Below, piece by piece: positions 1 to 7,629 of a stretch of 64,000 nucleotides of DNA; the stretch's first letter is position 1; every line of letters starts with the position of its first letter. A model generated the notes under the pieces. That model was not told the origin of the DNA. It saw only the letters and a list, made by a program, of their open reading frames with translations, and did not search any database. Source of the DNA: Mesorhizobium sp. J428 (GTDB taxonomy: Bacteria > Pseudomonadota > Alphaproteobacteria > Rhizobiales > Rhizobiaceae). Location: the NCBI RefSeq assembly GCF_024699925.1, contig NZ_JAJOMX010000001.1, positions 124,001 to 188,000 of the forward strand, written 5' to 3'. A program made the translations under genes and the position numbers.

Positions 1-1
1 C

Positions 2-88
2 ACGCGCACCGCGCTGCAGAAGGTCCAGGCCGAGCTCGGCCTGCCCGCCGACGGCTGGCCGACGCAGCAGCTCCTCGTCATTCTCTGA
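2..88 (+). CDS. C-terminal end of a lytic murein transglycosylase (partial)
   Basis: Only the last 28 codons are inside the window; the reading frame enters at base 2 and stops with TGA at 86-88. The residues (LQKVQAELGLPADGWPT, then a leucine-rich tail) match the end of a peptidoglycan-binding type 1 domain. In alphaproteobacteria this motif closes the MltB-type lytic murein transglycosylases, which cleave the glycan strand in the periplasm. The catalytic domain lies outside the window, so the enzyme class is inferred from this tail alone. Another protein with the same cell-wall binding module is possible. Confidence 0.6.
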   Translation, partial: TRTALQKVQAELGLPADGWPTQQLLVIL

Positions 89-98
89 GAACGGCGCG

Positions 99-515
99 AT
101 GACCGCCGGCGGCGATCCCTCTCCTCCTCCCGCCGCGCCGCTCAACCTTCCCCGCGCGATCCTCGCGCTGCTTGTGTGCCAGCTGGCCGGCGAGACGATC
201 GTTCTGGTCGCCCGCTCGGTCTATCCGGCAATCGCCTTTCCCGGCCCGGTCGTGGGCATGGCGCTGATGTTCGTCCTCCTCGTCTGGCGCAAGGGACCGG
301 ACGACGGGCTGGACGCAGCATCGGGCGCGATCCTGCGCAACCTGTCGCTGCTCTTCGTGCCGGCGGCGGTCGGCATCGTGCAATACGGCCCGGTGCTGCG
401 CGATTTCGGCCTCACGCTCGCCGTCGCCCTGATCGCGTCGACCGTGCTGACGCTGCTGGTCACGGTCGGCGTCTTCCTCCTCGTCGCCCGGCTGCAGGGG
501 AAGGATGCGGAATGA
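99..515 (+). CDS. CidA/LrgA family holin-like membrane protein
   Basis: This 138-residue protein has about four hydrophobic segments after a proline-rich N-terminal stretch, including the family-typical FPGPVVGMALMF around residues 47-58. CidA/LrgA proteins are small holin-like membrane proteins. In Gram-positive bacteria they affect murein hydrolase activity and lysis, and in other bacteria some LrgAB pairs move small carboxylates such as pyruvate or glycolate. The stop codon overlaps the start of the next gene (ATGA at 512-515), so the pair is probably translationally coupled. The start lies 10 bases after the preceding transglycosylase stop, which hints at a shared transcript with a murein hydrolase. 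Confidence 0.85.
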   Translation: MTAGGDPSPPPAAPLNLPRAILALLVCQLAGETIVLVARSVYPAIAFPGPVVGMALMFVLLVWRKGPDDGLDAASGAILRNLSLLFVPAAVGIVQYGPVLRDFGLTLAVALIASTVLTLLVTVGVFLLVARLQGKDAE

Positions 516-1231
516 GGCCAGACATCGTCTCGATCTGGGTCTATCTTTCCGCCTCGCCGCTGACCTGGCTGACGGCGACGCTCGCGGCCTATGTCGCGGC
601 CGACTGGATTGCGGCGCGCCTCGGCAGGCGTCCGATCGCCAATCCGGTCGTGATCGCGGCGGCGATCCTCGCCGTACTCCTGATCGCCACCGGAACCGAC
701 TACGCCACCTACTTCGAGGGCGCGCAGTTCGTGCATTTCCTGCTCGGCCCGGCGACGGTGGCGCTTGCGATCCCGCTCTGGCGCAACCTCGCCATGGTCC
801 GCCGTGCATTGCTGCCGATGGCCGCGGCACTCCTCGCCGGTTCGGTGACGGCGGCCGTAAGCGCGGTCGCCATAGCCTGGACGTTGGGCGCGCCGGCCGA
901 CGTGCTCGCCTCGCTCGCACCGAAATCGACGACAGCGCCGATCGCGATGGAACTGTCGAAGAGCCTCGGCGGCATTCCGGCGCTGACCGCCGTGCTCGTC
1001 GTGATGACCGGCATCATCGGCGCCGTCGTCGTGACACCCTTGATGAACGCGCTGAAGATCACGAACTACGCCGCGCGCGGCTTCGCCGTCGGCGTGGCCT
1101 CGCACGGCATCGGCACGGCGCGCGCCTTCCAGGTGTCGGAGATCGCCGGCACTTTCGCCGGCATCGCCATGGGTCTCAACGGCGCGCTGACCAGCCTTCT
1201 GGTGCTGGTCTGGCTGGCGCTGCTCGGCTGA
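512..1231 (+). CDS. CidB/LrgB family membrane protein
   Basis: The 239-residue product is almost wholly hydrophobic. It contains the LrgB signature region, including PKSTTAPIAMELSKSLGG around residues 133-150 and ASHGIGTARAF near 197-207. It is the usual partner of the LrgA/CidA protein encoded just upstream and overlaps it by four bases. The ATG at 512 was chosen because it gives the overlap and the expected family length. Together the two are predicted to form an inner-membrane carboxylate or solute carrier, or a lysis-modulating complex. The sequence alone does not separate these roles. Confidence 0.88.
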   Translation: MRPDIVSIWVYLSASPLTWLTATLAAYVAADWIAARLGRRPIANPVVIAAAILAVLLIATGTDYATYFEGAQFVHFLLGPATVALAIPLWRNLAMVRRALLPMAAALLAGSVTAAVSAVAIAWTLGAPADVLASLAPKSTTAPIAMELSKSLGGIPALTAVLVVMTGIIGAVVVTPLMNALKITNYAARGFAVGVASHGIGTARAFQVSEIAGTFAGIAMGLNGALTSLLVLVWLALLG

Positions 1232-1234
1232 GCC

Positions 1235-1530
1235 TCAGTCGGCGTCGCATTCCCATTCCATCTCGGACACGAACACGCTTTCGGTGACGACGTCGCCGCT
1301 CGGATCGATCAGGTCGCCGATCAGGTAATAGTCGCCGTCCTCCCCCTGCTCCTCGCCGATAAGATCGAGCGACCAGGAAAGCCCGATCCGGCTGCCGTCG
1401 CTCCAGTCGGGATGGATGTCCTCATAGTCCGGCGACGCGAGGATTCGCGCGCTGCTGGAGATCGGCGAACAGGTGGCGGAAGTGCGGGCGACGCGGCGAA
1501 GGCGAGCAGGACGGCAAGGGCCAGGCGCAT
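1235..1530 (-). CDS. small secreted acidic protein, frame-shifted in this sequence
   Basis: An ATG at 1530 opens a convincing signal peptide (MRLALAVLLAFAAS). The rest of that frame turns into arginine/proline-rich noise. The neighbouring frame, entered at about 1475-1495, reads a plausible acidic domain rich in D, E, W and Y that ends ...EMEWECDAD at 1235. Joining the two needs one extra base, so the region looks like one gene of roughly 98 codons that has lost a base. I do not recognise the family. The mature part holds two cysteines. It converges on lrgB with a 3-base gap. A frame-B-only protein starting further upstream is possible, but its N-terminus looks non-coding. Confidence 0.45.
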
Positions 1531-1613
1531 GGGCACTCCAGGGGTTTGCGGCCGCGCTGCGGCGACCAGACAGGCGGGTGCAGGATAGATCGCCGTGCGG
1601 CGGGATTGAGGCG

Positions 1614-2207
1614 TCAGGCCGCCGCAGGCTGAAAGACAAACTCCGACGTCACTTCCAGCGCGTGGTCCTGGCGGGCAGGCGTGTCATCCTGGGGCCGATG
1701 GCCCGAGATCGCCGCATCCCGCGCATGGATCAGGTCCGCGATCCGCTCCTCGTGCGCAACGAACATCGCGGTCAGCCAGTGGTTGACGAGATAAGACGGC
1801 CTCGGCATCTGCACGTCGAAGCGCGACAGCAGCGCGATCGTGGGTTCCGCGTCCAGCCAGTCGTCGCCGACCACCCACTGGTTGACGGTAAAGATCCGCA
1901 GTGGCCTTCCGTAGGCATCCACGCCGATCGCCGCGAGATGATGGATCGGACCGCCAACGCCATCAGGGCGCACAAAACAATGGAAGTGGCCGTGCTCAGC
2001 GGCGCCCTCCTCGGCGGGATGGCAATGATAGAACCACTGCGACCCCGTCGCGGGATCGAACACGTCGCCCGGCGGATAGTGCTCCCATGCCGTGATGCCG
2101 TCGACCTCGCGGAACGTTTCCGACAGGACGTTCAGGCCCGCCTTGGCGAGCACCCCCTCGCAGAAGGCGATCTCGGCCAGCGCCCGGTCCCGCGCCTCGG
2201 CACTCAT
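1614..2207 (-). CDS. conserved protein with a histidine-rich motif, unknown function
   Basis: This 197-residue soluble protein has no signal peptide or membrane segment. Its clearest feature is a histidine/cysteine-rich stretch around residues 57-80 (FYHCHP, then EHGHFHCF), which looks like a metal site. I do not recognise the family with certainty. The ATG at 2207 was preferred over a longer frame because it overlaps the stop of the upstream gene (ATGA), continuing the coupling seen in this operon. It is the fourth and last gene of the rhodanese/YeeE group, so a role in sulfur handling or metal-dependent chemistry linked to it is a reasonable guess, but only a guess. Confidence 0.7.
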   Translation of the reverse strand: MSAEARDRALAEIAFCEGVLAKAGLNVLSETFREVDGITAWEHYPPGDVFDPATGSQWFYHCHPAEEGAAEHGHFHCFVRPDGVGGPIHHLAAIGVDAYGRPLRIFTVNQWVVGDDWLDAEPTIALLSRFDVQMPRPSYLVNHWLTAMFVAHEERIADLIHARDAAISGHRPQDDTPARQDHALEVTSEFVFQPAAA

Positions 2208-2557
2208 CCGGATGTTCCCGGCGGCTGGACGCCCGGCGGCGGCGGAGGCGGCAGTTTCTTCGCCGGCGGCGGAGGTGGAGCGAGCTTCTTGGCCGGTGGC
2301 GGCGGCGGTGCGAGCTTTGCCGGCTGGGCGGCGGAACATGGCGCGCCCGCCGCACAGGGCGCTGCTGCAGGAGCTGCAGCCGGCGCGGACGGTGCGGCGG
2401 CGGCGCACGGTGCGCCGGCAGCACAGGGAGCCGCGCCCGAACTCGCGGCAGCGGGAACGGCAGCGCGCTGGACCGGATGGTTATAGTGATCGACCGCCAC
2501 CGCAGCGGTCGCTGCTGCGAGTGCCGCGCCGAACAGGATCGTGTTGCGCCCGCTCAT
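2204..2557 (-). CDS. Cys-pair and polyproline repeat protein, membrane-anchored or secreted
   Basis: The 117-residue product starts with a hydrophobic segment (about residues 6-22) that could be a signal peptide or single anchor. An Ala/Pro-rich region then carries two copies of PCAAGAPC, giving four cysteines in two evenly spaced pairs. The tail has three PPPPP blocks joined by AKK/AKL. No family is recognised and low complexity makes homology hard to read. Both ends overlap neighbours by four bases (ATGA), which argues strongly that it is a real, translated gene. Lying directly after a YeeE/YedE transporter and a periplasmic rhodanese, its cysteines could relay or bind sulfur in the periplasm; that is inference. 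Confidence 0.65.
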   Translation of the reverse strand: MSGRNTILFGAALAAATAAVAVDHYNHPVQRAAVPAAASSGAAPCAAGAPCAAAAPSAPAAAPAAAPCAAGAPCSAAQPAKLAPPPPPAKKLAPPPPPAKKLPPPPPPGVQPPGTSG

Positions 2558-3765
2558 TTGCGGAACCCGTCGAGGCCGAAGGCGGGGCGCAGCCACACGC
2601 CCACCAGAGATCCGCCGAAGGCGGCCGCGAACCACACCCAGCCATGCACGCTGCCCGAGGCGATGCCGCTGAACAGCGCGCCGATGTTGCAGCCGAAGGA
2701 GAGCCGAGCGCCATAGCCCATCAGCAAGCCGCCGATGATCGCCGCCATCAGCGAGCCAATTGGCAGCTTGGCCTGCGGTGCGAAGCTTCCGGCAAGGCTT
2801 GCGGCAAGGCCGGCACCAAGGATGATGCCGAAATCCATCACCGAGGTGACGTCGTCCAGCACGCTGGAATTCAACGCCTTCTGCGGCCCGGGCCAGTTCC
2901 AGAACGCCCAGGTCTCGACCGGTATGCCGATGCCCTGCGCGATCTTGGCGCCCCACAGGCCGAAGCCGAACGTCACCGACCAGGGATGGCCGGCGAGCAG
3001 CAGCGTCACGATATTGAGGATCGCCAGTGCGAGACCGGCGCCGACCAGCGGCCACGGGCCGTGCACCAGCCACGTCCAGCCAGGCCGCTTCGGCGCAGGC
3101 TCGCGCTCGATGTCGCCATGCATGCGCCGCTCGACCAGCGCCGAGACCAGCGCGACAAGGCCGAGTCCCACCAGCGTCATCAGCACCGCCGTCGCGACAC
3201 CGAAGGTTTGGCCGAGGCTGATCGCAGGCCAGGACGGCAGTTCCAGCCACCACGGCAGGTGCGCGGTGCCGATCACGGCGCCGATGACGAAGAAGGCAAG
3301 CGTGACCAGCATCCGCGCCGACCCGCCGCCCACCGTAAACAGCGTGCCCGAGCCGCAACCACCGCCGAGTTGCATGCCGAGGCCGAAGATCGCCGCTCCC
3401 ACCAGCACCGAGACGCCGACCGGCGCCAGCGCGCCGACCAGCGGCTGCCCGCCGAGGCTGCCGGCCGACAGGAGCGGGATCATCGCCACGGTGGTCACTG
3501 CGATCATCAGCATCTGCGCACGGATCGCCCTGCCCCGGCCCTCGACGACGAAGCGGCGCCAGCCGCCGGTGAAGCCGAACGACCCGTGATACAGCGCCAC
3601 GCCCAGGCCCCCGCCAACGAGGAACAGCGCGGCCTGTCGCAGGTCGACCAGCCAGGCGATGGCGAGGAAGCCGACGACGAAGGCGGCCCCCGCCACTTTG
3701 GCCGGCGCGCCGTCGATCGTGACGGGCGGAAGATACTTGGGCGGCGCGGCCGCGATGTCGGTCAT
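2554..3765 (-). CDS. YeeE/YedE family sulfur (thiosulfate-type) transporter
   Basis: A 403-residue polytopic membrane protein with the two-fold YeeE/YedE architecture. Each half carries a conserved glycine-rich loop with a cysteine: GGGCGSGTL (Cys137) and SFGCNIGALFSG (Cys359). In characterised members (TsuA) such cysteines pass thiosulfate through the membrane. The ATG at 3765 is preferred to a TTG three codons earlier. The gene follows a periplasmic rhodanese on the same strand and overlaps the next gene by ATGA. The likely job is import of thiosulfate or another inorganic sulfur compound. The exact substrate cannot be read from the sequence. Confidence 0.88.
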   Translation of the reverse strand: MTDIAAAPPKYLPPVTIDGAPAKVAGAAFVVGFLAIAWLVDLRQAALFLVGGGLGVALYHGSFGFTGGWRRFVVEGRGRAIRAQMLMIAVTTVAMIPLLSAGSLGGQPLVGALAPVGVSVLVGAAIFGLGMQLGGGCGSGTLFTVGGGSARMLVTLAFFVIGAVIGTAHLPWWLELPSWPAISLGQTFGVATAVLMTLVGLGLVALVSALVERRMHGDIEREPAPKRPGWTWLVHGPWPLVGAGLALAILNIVTLLLAGHPWSVTFGFGLWGAKIAQGIGIPVETWAFWNWPGPQKALNSSVLDDVTSVMDFGIILGAGLAASLAGSFAPQAKLPIGSLMAAIIGGLLMGYGARLSFGCNIGALFSGIASGSVHGWVWFAAAFGGSLVGVWLRPAFGLDGFRK

Positions 3766-3787
3766 GCGATACAATCCACGTCAAACG

Positions 3788-3817
3788 AAGGATGCCCGGA
3801 TCGCTCCGGACATCCTT
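3788..3817 (-). other. intercistronic stem-loop between rhodanese and YeeE/YedE genes
   Basis: A 13-bp stem (arms 3788-3800 and 3805-3817, loop TCGC) pairs fully on the minus-strand transcript if one G-U is allowed. It lies in the 87-base gap between two co-directional genes and is not followed by a U-run. It therefore fits a partial terminator or an mRNA-stabilising hairpin better than a full stop. Confidence 0.6.
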
Positions 3818-3852
3818 TCCTTATCGTCGGGAATGAAGTGCGGGCAAGTCGC

Positions 3853-4773
3853 TCAGGAGCCGGTCTTGTCCTCAAGCGGACGCGCCGGGTCCGAGGCCCA
3901 CTCGGCCATAGAGCCGTCATACATGCGGGTGTTCTTGTTACCGAGGATCTCGCTCAGGCCGAACCACGCCACCGAGGCCCAGTGGCCGGTGTTGCAAAAC
4001 ACGATGTTCTCCTGGTCCTTGGCCAGGCCAACCGCTTCCGACAACGCCTTGATCGTCTCAGGCGTCGCATATTCCGCGTTCTCGGCGCTGTAGAAGTCGC
4101 TGTGCTTGATGTTCACGGCGCCTGGCAGCGTGCCTTCGGCGCGCACGATCGGGCTCTTCGACTTTCCCTCGTACTGCTCGGTCGGGCGGCCGTCGATCAG
4201 CTTGGTGCCGGCCTTGAGGGCGGCCTCCACATCGGCGGTGGTGGCGCGGATCTTGTCGTTCAACGACACGGTGAACGTGGCGGCCTCGGGCTTCGCGGCT
4301 TCCGCCACGCGCTCGCCGCCGGCGGCGTCATACTGGCGCCAGCCGCCGTCGAGGATCGAGACCTCTTCATGGCCGAGATATTTGAACGTCCAGTAGACGC
4401 GGGTCGCGCCGCCGAACTCGGTCGAATCGGTGCCCCACGGCACGATCACCACATGGTCGTCATTGTCAATGCCGAGATCGCCGATCAGCTTGGCGAGGTT
4501 CTCGACCGGCGGCAGCATGCCGGGGATGCCCTGCACCTCGGTGCGCCAGCCGGCCGTGGCGTAGGGAGCGACGACCGCGTTCGCCAGATATGGCTTGTCG
4601 CCGAGCTCCGTCTCCGCGACCTTGTCGCGGATGTCGATGATGACGACGTTGTCCTTGCCCGAATGTTCCTTGACCCAGGCGGCGTCAACGAGAGGCGTGA
4701 TCGCCTCCTGGGCAAGGGCGGGCGCGGCAGCGCCCAACAGGGCGAGTGCGACGGTGGCGAATACGAGGCGCAT
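3853..4773 (-). CDS. periplasmic two-domain rhodanese-like sulfurtransferase
   Basis: The 306-residue product begins with a clear signal peptide (cleavage near ALAQ, residue 22) and contains two rhodanese domains. The second has the active-site loop CNTGHW with Cys260. The equivalent position of the first domain (around PWGTDS, residues 112-117) has no cysteine, as is usual for the structural N-terminal domain. Enzymes of this type move sulfane sulfur, for example from thiosulfate or 3-mercaptopyruvate. Here it acts in the periplasm and heads an operon with a YeeE/YedE sulfur transporter. A GGGAG ribosome site precedes the ATG at 4773. The donor and acceptor remain unassigned. Confidence 0.9.
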   Translation of the reverse strand: MRLVFATVALALLGAAAPALAQEAITPLVDAAWVKEHSGKDNVVIIDIRDKVAETELGDKPYLANAVVAPYATAGWRTEVQGIPGMLPPVENLAKLIGDLGIDNDDHVVIVPWGTDSTEFGGATRVYWTFKYLGHEEVSILDGGWRQYDAAGGERVAEAAKPEAATFTVSLNDKIRATTADVEAALKAGTKLIDGRPTEQYEGKSKSPIVRAEGTLPGAVNIKHSDFYSAENAEYATPETIKALSEAVGLAKDQENIVFCNTGHWASVAWFGLSEILGNKNTRMYDGSMAEWASDPARPLEDKTGS

Positions 4774-4904
4774 GACGGGACTCCCAATGGAATACGACCG
4801 GGGTTCTATCACGTGCAGAAAGAGGCCTCACGGCACGAGCGACCGCACCGCTACAATGTATGGAGAAAAATGTTCCCGCTTAGAGTCGGCGGATAGATTG
4901 TCAT

Positions 4905-4934
4905 TCCGGAATGTCGGAAACAAGACATTCCGGA
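4905..4934 (-). terminator. stem-loop downstream of the decarboxylase gene
   Basis: Perfect 11-bp arms (TCCGGAATGTC at 4905-4915 and its complement at 4924-4934) enclose an 8-base loop. The element lies 20 bases past the stop of the minus-strand decarboxylase gene and before the promoter region of the rhodanese operon. A U-run is lacking on the minus strand, so it may be a weak terminator or a 3-prime-end stabiliser. Confidence 0.5.
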
Positions 4935-4953
4935 CACCCGTTTTATCCTGTTG

Positions 4954-6177
4954 TCAGCTCGCAGCCATCGTCTCAAGGCTGGCAAAACCTTCCGGCTTGC
5001 CGCCCTCGTGGAACGGCGTCGCGACCTCGACAAAGGTGTCGGGATAAAAGCCGTTGAAGCGGGTGCGCAGCGACAGAGAATAGGCGCCGATGTGGCCGAT
5101 CTCGATCCAGTCGCCGGTGTCGACGGTCTCCGGCAGCCAGAACGGACGCGACAGGATGTCGACGGAATCGCAGGTCGCCCCGCAGACCTTGAACGGCACG
5201 ATGTTCGACACGTCGCCGTTGCGGCTGCGGATCGCGGGATCGGGGATGAAGCGGGCGGGCAGCGTGATCTTGCCGGTCCACGAATCCGACAGCGACGCCC
5301 AGATGCCGTCGTTGATATAGAGCCGCCGGCCCTTCCTCAACAGCACGCGGACGATCAGCGAGAACGCGCGGGCGACGATCACGCGCCCGGGCTCGGCCAC
5401 CAGCGGCGTGTCGCCGAACCCCCATTCGCGCAAGTCGCCGCGGAAGCGCGACATCAGTTGCGACAGCGACGGCATGCTGGGCGCCTTGCGGTTCGGATCG
5501 TGGCCGTATTCGGCCGGAAAGCCGCCGCCGACGTCGAGCCCGCACAACTCGACGCCGGCGCGGTTGCGCACCCAGTCGGCGGTCTTCAGCGCCCGGTCGT
5601 AGGTGTCAGGGTCCTCGATCTGGCTGCCGACATGGAAGCAGATGCCGACCTTGTATCCGGTGCGCGCCAGTCGCTGCAGCAACTCTACCGCCTGTGCTGG
5701 CCCCGCGCCGAATTTCTTCGACAGCTCGTAGGCCGCATGTCCCTTGGTCTGGATGCGGACATAAACCTCGACAGAGCCCGGGTCGATATCGAGCGCGCGC
5801 ACGATGCGCGTCAGCTTGACGATCTCGTCCTCGTGGTCGACCGCGATCACGCGGATGCCATAGGTCTCCAGCGCCAGCCGGATGTCCGACTGCGCCTTGA
5901 CCGGGTGCATGTAGAGCATCTCCGCCTCGGGCGCGACGGCGCGCACGGCGGCGAACTCGCCCGGCGAGGCGACGTCGAACGCCTTCACGCCGGCTTCGGC
6001 CAGCGTCTTGAGGACGATCGGTTCGCCGTTCGTCTTGACCGCATAGGCGGTCTTGCCCGGGAACATCGCCATGAAGTCGCGCGCATCGGTCTTCAGCACG
6101 TCCGGATGGAAGCAGTAGACCGGCTCATCCGGACGCAGTTCCAGCGCGGCGGCCTTGGCGGTCTCGAATCTCTGCAT
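4954..6177 (-). CDS. PLP-dependent ornithine/lysine decarboxylase (fold type III)
   Basis: A 407-residue enzyme of the alanine-racemase-fold decarboxylases. The PLP lysine is Lys48 in AYAVKTN. The phosphate-binding glycine loop reads DVGGGFP, the ring-binding region reads FHVGSQ and EPGR, and the substrate-side cysteine lies in VCGATCDS. Such enzymes convert ornithine to putrescine and lysine to cadaverine, feeding polyamine synthesis. The length matches the short alphaproteobacterial ODC/LDC form rather than biosynthetic arginine decarboxylase. It is a single-gene unit followed by a hairpin. Diaminopimelate decarboxylase is less likely because the DapF/LysA-type context and substrate motif are missing. 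Which diamine dominates cannot be decided from the sequence. Confidence 0.9.
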   Translation of the reverse strand: MQRFETAKAAALELRPDEPVYCFHPDVLKTDARDFMAMFPGKTAYAVKTNGEPIVLKTLAEAGVKAFDVASPGEFAAVRAVAPEAEMLYMHPVKAQSDIRLALETYGIRVIAVDHEDEIVKLTRIVRALDIDPGSVEVYVRIQTKGHAAYELSKKFGAGPAQAVELLQRLARTGYKVGICFHVGSQIEDPDTYDRALKTADWVRNRAGVELCGLDVGGGFPAEYGHDPNRKAPSMPSLSQLMSRFRGDLREWGFGDTPLVAEPGRVIVARAFSLIVRVLLRKGRRLYINDGIWASLSDSWTGKITLPARFIPDPAIRSRNGDVSNIVPFKVCGATCDSVDILSRPFWLPETVDTGDWIEIGHIGAYSLSLRTRFNGFYPDTFVEVATPFHEGGKPEGFASLETMAAS

Positions 6178-6313
6178 CGGCGGTCCCCGTTTTCGCGCGA
6201 AGCTATCAGCGGCGCGTGGCAGGCGAAAGCGGTGCCCGGTCCGAAGGTTCCGGAAACGGGTGGCGAAGGTCGTGGAACCGGACTATCGATGCCTGCCCAT
6301 CTTGGATATCCGC

Positions 6314-7252
6314 ATGAGTCTTGCCTCGCCTGCCGCACCGCAGAACCCCTCAATGACAGCCCGCATGTGGGCCCTACTCTTCCTTCTCGGCATCATCTGG
6401 GGCGGCTCCTTTTTCAGCGTCTCCATCGCCGTCAAGGAAATCCCGCCGCTGACGCTCGTTCTGCTCCGCGTGGCGATCGCAGCGACGGCGCTTCACCTCT
6501 ATCTGCTGGCCCGCGGCCCCTCCTTCGCGCTCGCCCTCCCCTATGCGGGCTGGTTTGTGCTGCTTGCGCTACTCAACAATGTCGTGCCGTTCTCGCTGAT
6601 GTTCATCGGCCAGACGGCGATCGGTGCCGGCCTCGCCTCGGTGTTGAATGCGACAACGCCGTTCTGGACGCTGATCCTGGTCGGTCTCGTCTTCCGCATG
6701 GAGAAGCCCGGCCTGAACAAACTAGTGGGCGTCGTGATCGGTATTGCCGGCACCGCCGTGATGATCGGCCCGGGACTCGCGGCCGGCATCGGCGGCCCGG
6801 TCTGGGCGAAGCTCGCCCTGATCGGCACCGCGCTGTCCTACGCCTTCTCGTTCATCGTATCCCGCCGCTTCGCCGCCTTGCCGCCGATCCTGGTCGCGAC
6901 CGGCCAGCTGACGGCCTCGACGGTGATGATGATCCCGATCGCGCTCTATTCGGACGGGCTCGATGGCTTCCTGCATGCCGGCGCCGGTGCATGGACGGCT
7001 ACGCTCGCGCTCGCACTGGTCGCGACCGCCTTCGCCTATCTGATCTTCTTCGAGCTGATCCGGACGGCGGGCCAGTCGAACACCTCGCTGGTGACCATGA
7101 TCACGCCGGTCAGCGCAGTGCTCCTCGGCGCGATCTTCCTCGGCGAACGGCTGGAATTGTTCGAACTGGCTGGCATGGCCCTGATCGGGCTTGGCCTCGT
7201 CACCATCGACGGGCGGCTGTTTTCGCGTCGCAAGGCGGCCACACCGGCCTGA
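6314..7252 (+). CDS. EamA/DMT family transporter
   Basis: The 312-residue protein has about ten membrane segments arranged as two EamA repeats, with GIIWGGSFFSVSIAVKEIPP opening the first. The second half ends with the usual PVSAVLLGAIFLGERLE motif. Family members export amino acids, nucleosides or other metabolites through the inner membrane. The ATG at 6314 was chosen because the upstream in-frame codons look non-coding. The neighbouring decarboxylase is transcribed divergently, so a link to diamine or amino acid export is possible but unproven. Confidence 0.85.
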   Translation: MSLASPAAPQNPSMTARMWALLFLLGIIWGGSFFSVSIAVKEIPPLTLVLLRVAIAATALHLYLLARGPSFALALPYAGWFVLLALLNNVVPFSLMFIGQTAIGAGLASVLNATTPFWTLILVGLVFRMEKPGLNKLVGVVIGIAGTAVMIGPGLAAGIGGPVWAKLALIGTALSYAFSFIVSRRFAALPPILVATGQLTASTVMMIPIALYSDGLDGFLHAGAGAWTATLALALVATAFAYLIFFELIRTAGQSNTSLVTMITPVSAVLLGAIFLGERLELFELAGMALIGLGLVTIDGRLFSRRKAATPA

Positions 7253-7388
7253 ATTGGGCGCCCGGACGCCACCCGGCGAAAAAATGTCGAACTGAAGGCA
7301 TCGACGAAAGCGGAAGCGTTTTCCTAGGTTTGAGCCGTTCGAAGGCACCGTTTTTGCACAGCCTGTTGCGGCGCAGCAACAAAACCCC

Positions 7389-7416
7389 TTGTCACTGGCT
7401 CAGATACGCATACACT
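7389..7416 (+). promoter_or_regulatory. putative sigma-70-type promoter for the 28-residue peptide gene
   Basis: TTGTCA (7389-7394) and TACACT (7411-7416) are separated by 16 bases. A start site near 7423 would leave a short leader containing the strong AGGAGGT ribosome site at 7434-7440. Inferred from consensus only. Confidence 0.4.
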
Positions 7417-7446
7417 TCTGGCATAGTCCGCAGAGGAGGTACACCT

Positions 7447-7533
7447 ATGGGACTGACACGGCCGATCAATACGATTGTGATTTGTGCTGCGTTCGCCTTT
7501 ATCGGCGCCATGATCCTGGGAGTGCTGCCATAG
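7447..7533 (+). CDS. 28-residue single-span membrane peptide
   Basis: This small open frame encodes MGLTRPINTIVICAAFAFIG followed by AMILGVLP, a short basic/polar head and one hydrophobic span. An almost ideal ribosome site (AGGAGGT, six bases before ATG), a promoter-like pair upstream and a rho-independent terminator 50 bases downstream all frame it as a free-standing transcription unit. That makes a real microprotein likely despite its size. No family is recognised. Small inner-membrane peptides of this form often bind and tune larger membrane proteins. The upstream intergenic part (7253-7388) shows no other gene. Confidence 0.6.
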   Translation: MGLTRPINTIVICAAFAFIGAMILGVLP

Positions 7534-7582
7534 GCAGATGAGGGACCCCGGGGGCATTCCTCCAACCTGAGACGACAGATGC

Positions 7583-7610
7583 AAAAAGGCCGGGTCAACC
7601 CGGCCTTTTT
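7583..7610. terminator. bidirectional rho-independent terminator
   Basis: A 12-bp stem (AAAAAGGCCGGG / CCCGGCCTTTTT) with a TCAA loop sits between the convergent small-peptide gene and metF. U-runs occur in both directions. Confidence 0.92.
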
Positions 7611-7629
7611 CATTGCCTGCGACAGGCGG

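Noticed and set aside
99..1231. LrgA/LrgB pair as a toxin-antitoxin system
   Set aside because: Although holin-like, these are carrier/lysis-modulating membrane proteins encoded by overlapping genes, with no antitoxin partner.
2092..4896. 934-codon open frame on the plus strand
   Set aside because: It runs antisense through the YeeE and rhodanese genes. Its product is a random-looking R/A/G/D-rich chain with no domain, as expected for the wobble-complementary frame of GC-rich coding DNA.
4951..7533. 860-codon open frame on the plus strand
   Set aside because: It covers the antisense of the decarboxylase and a wrong frame of the DMT gene, and only its very end coincides with the 28-residue peptide. 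It has no ribosome site or domain.
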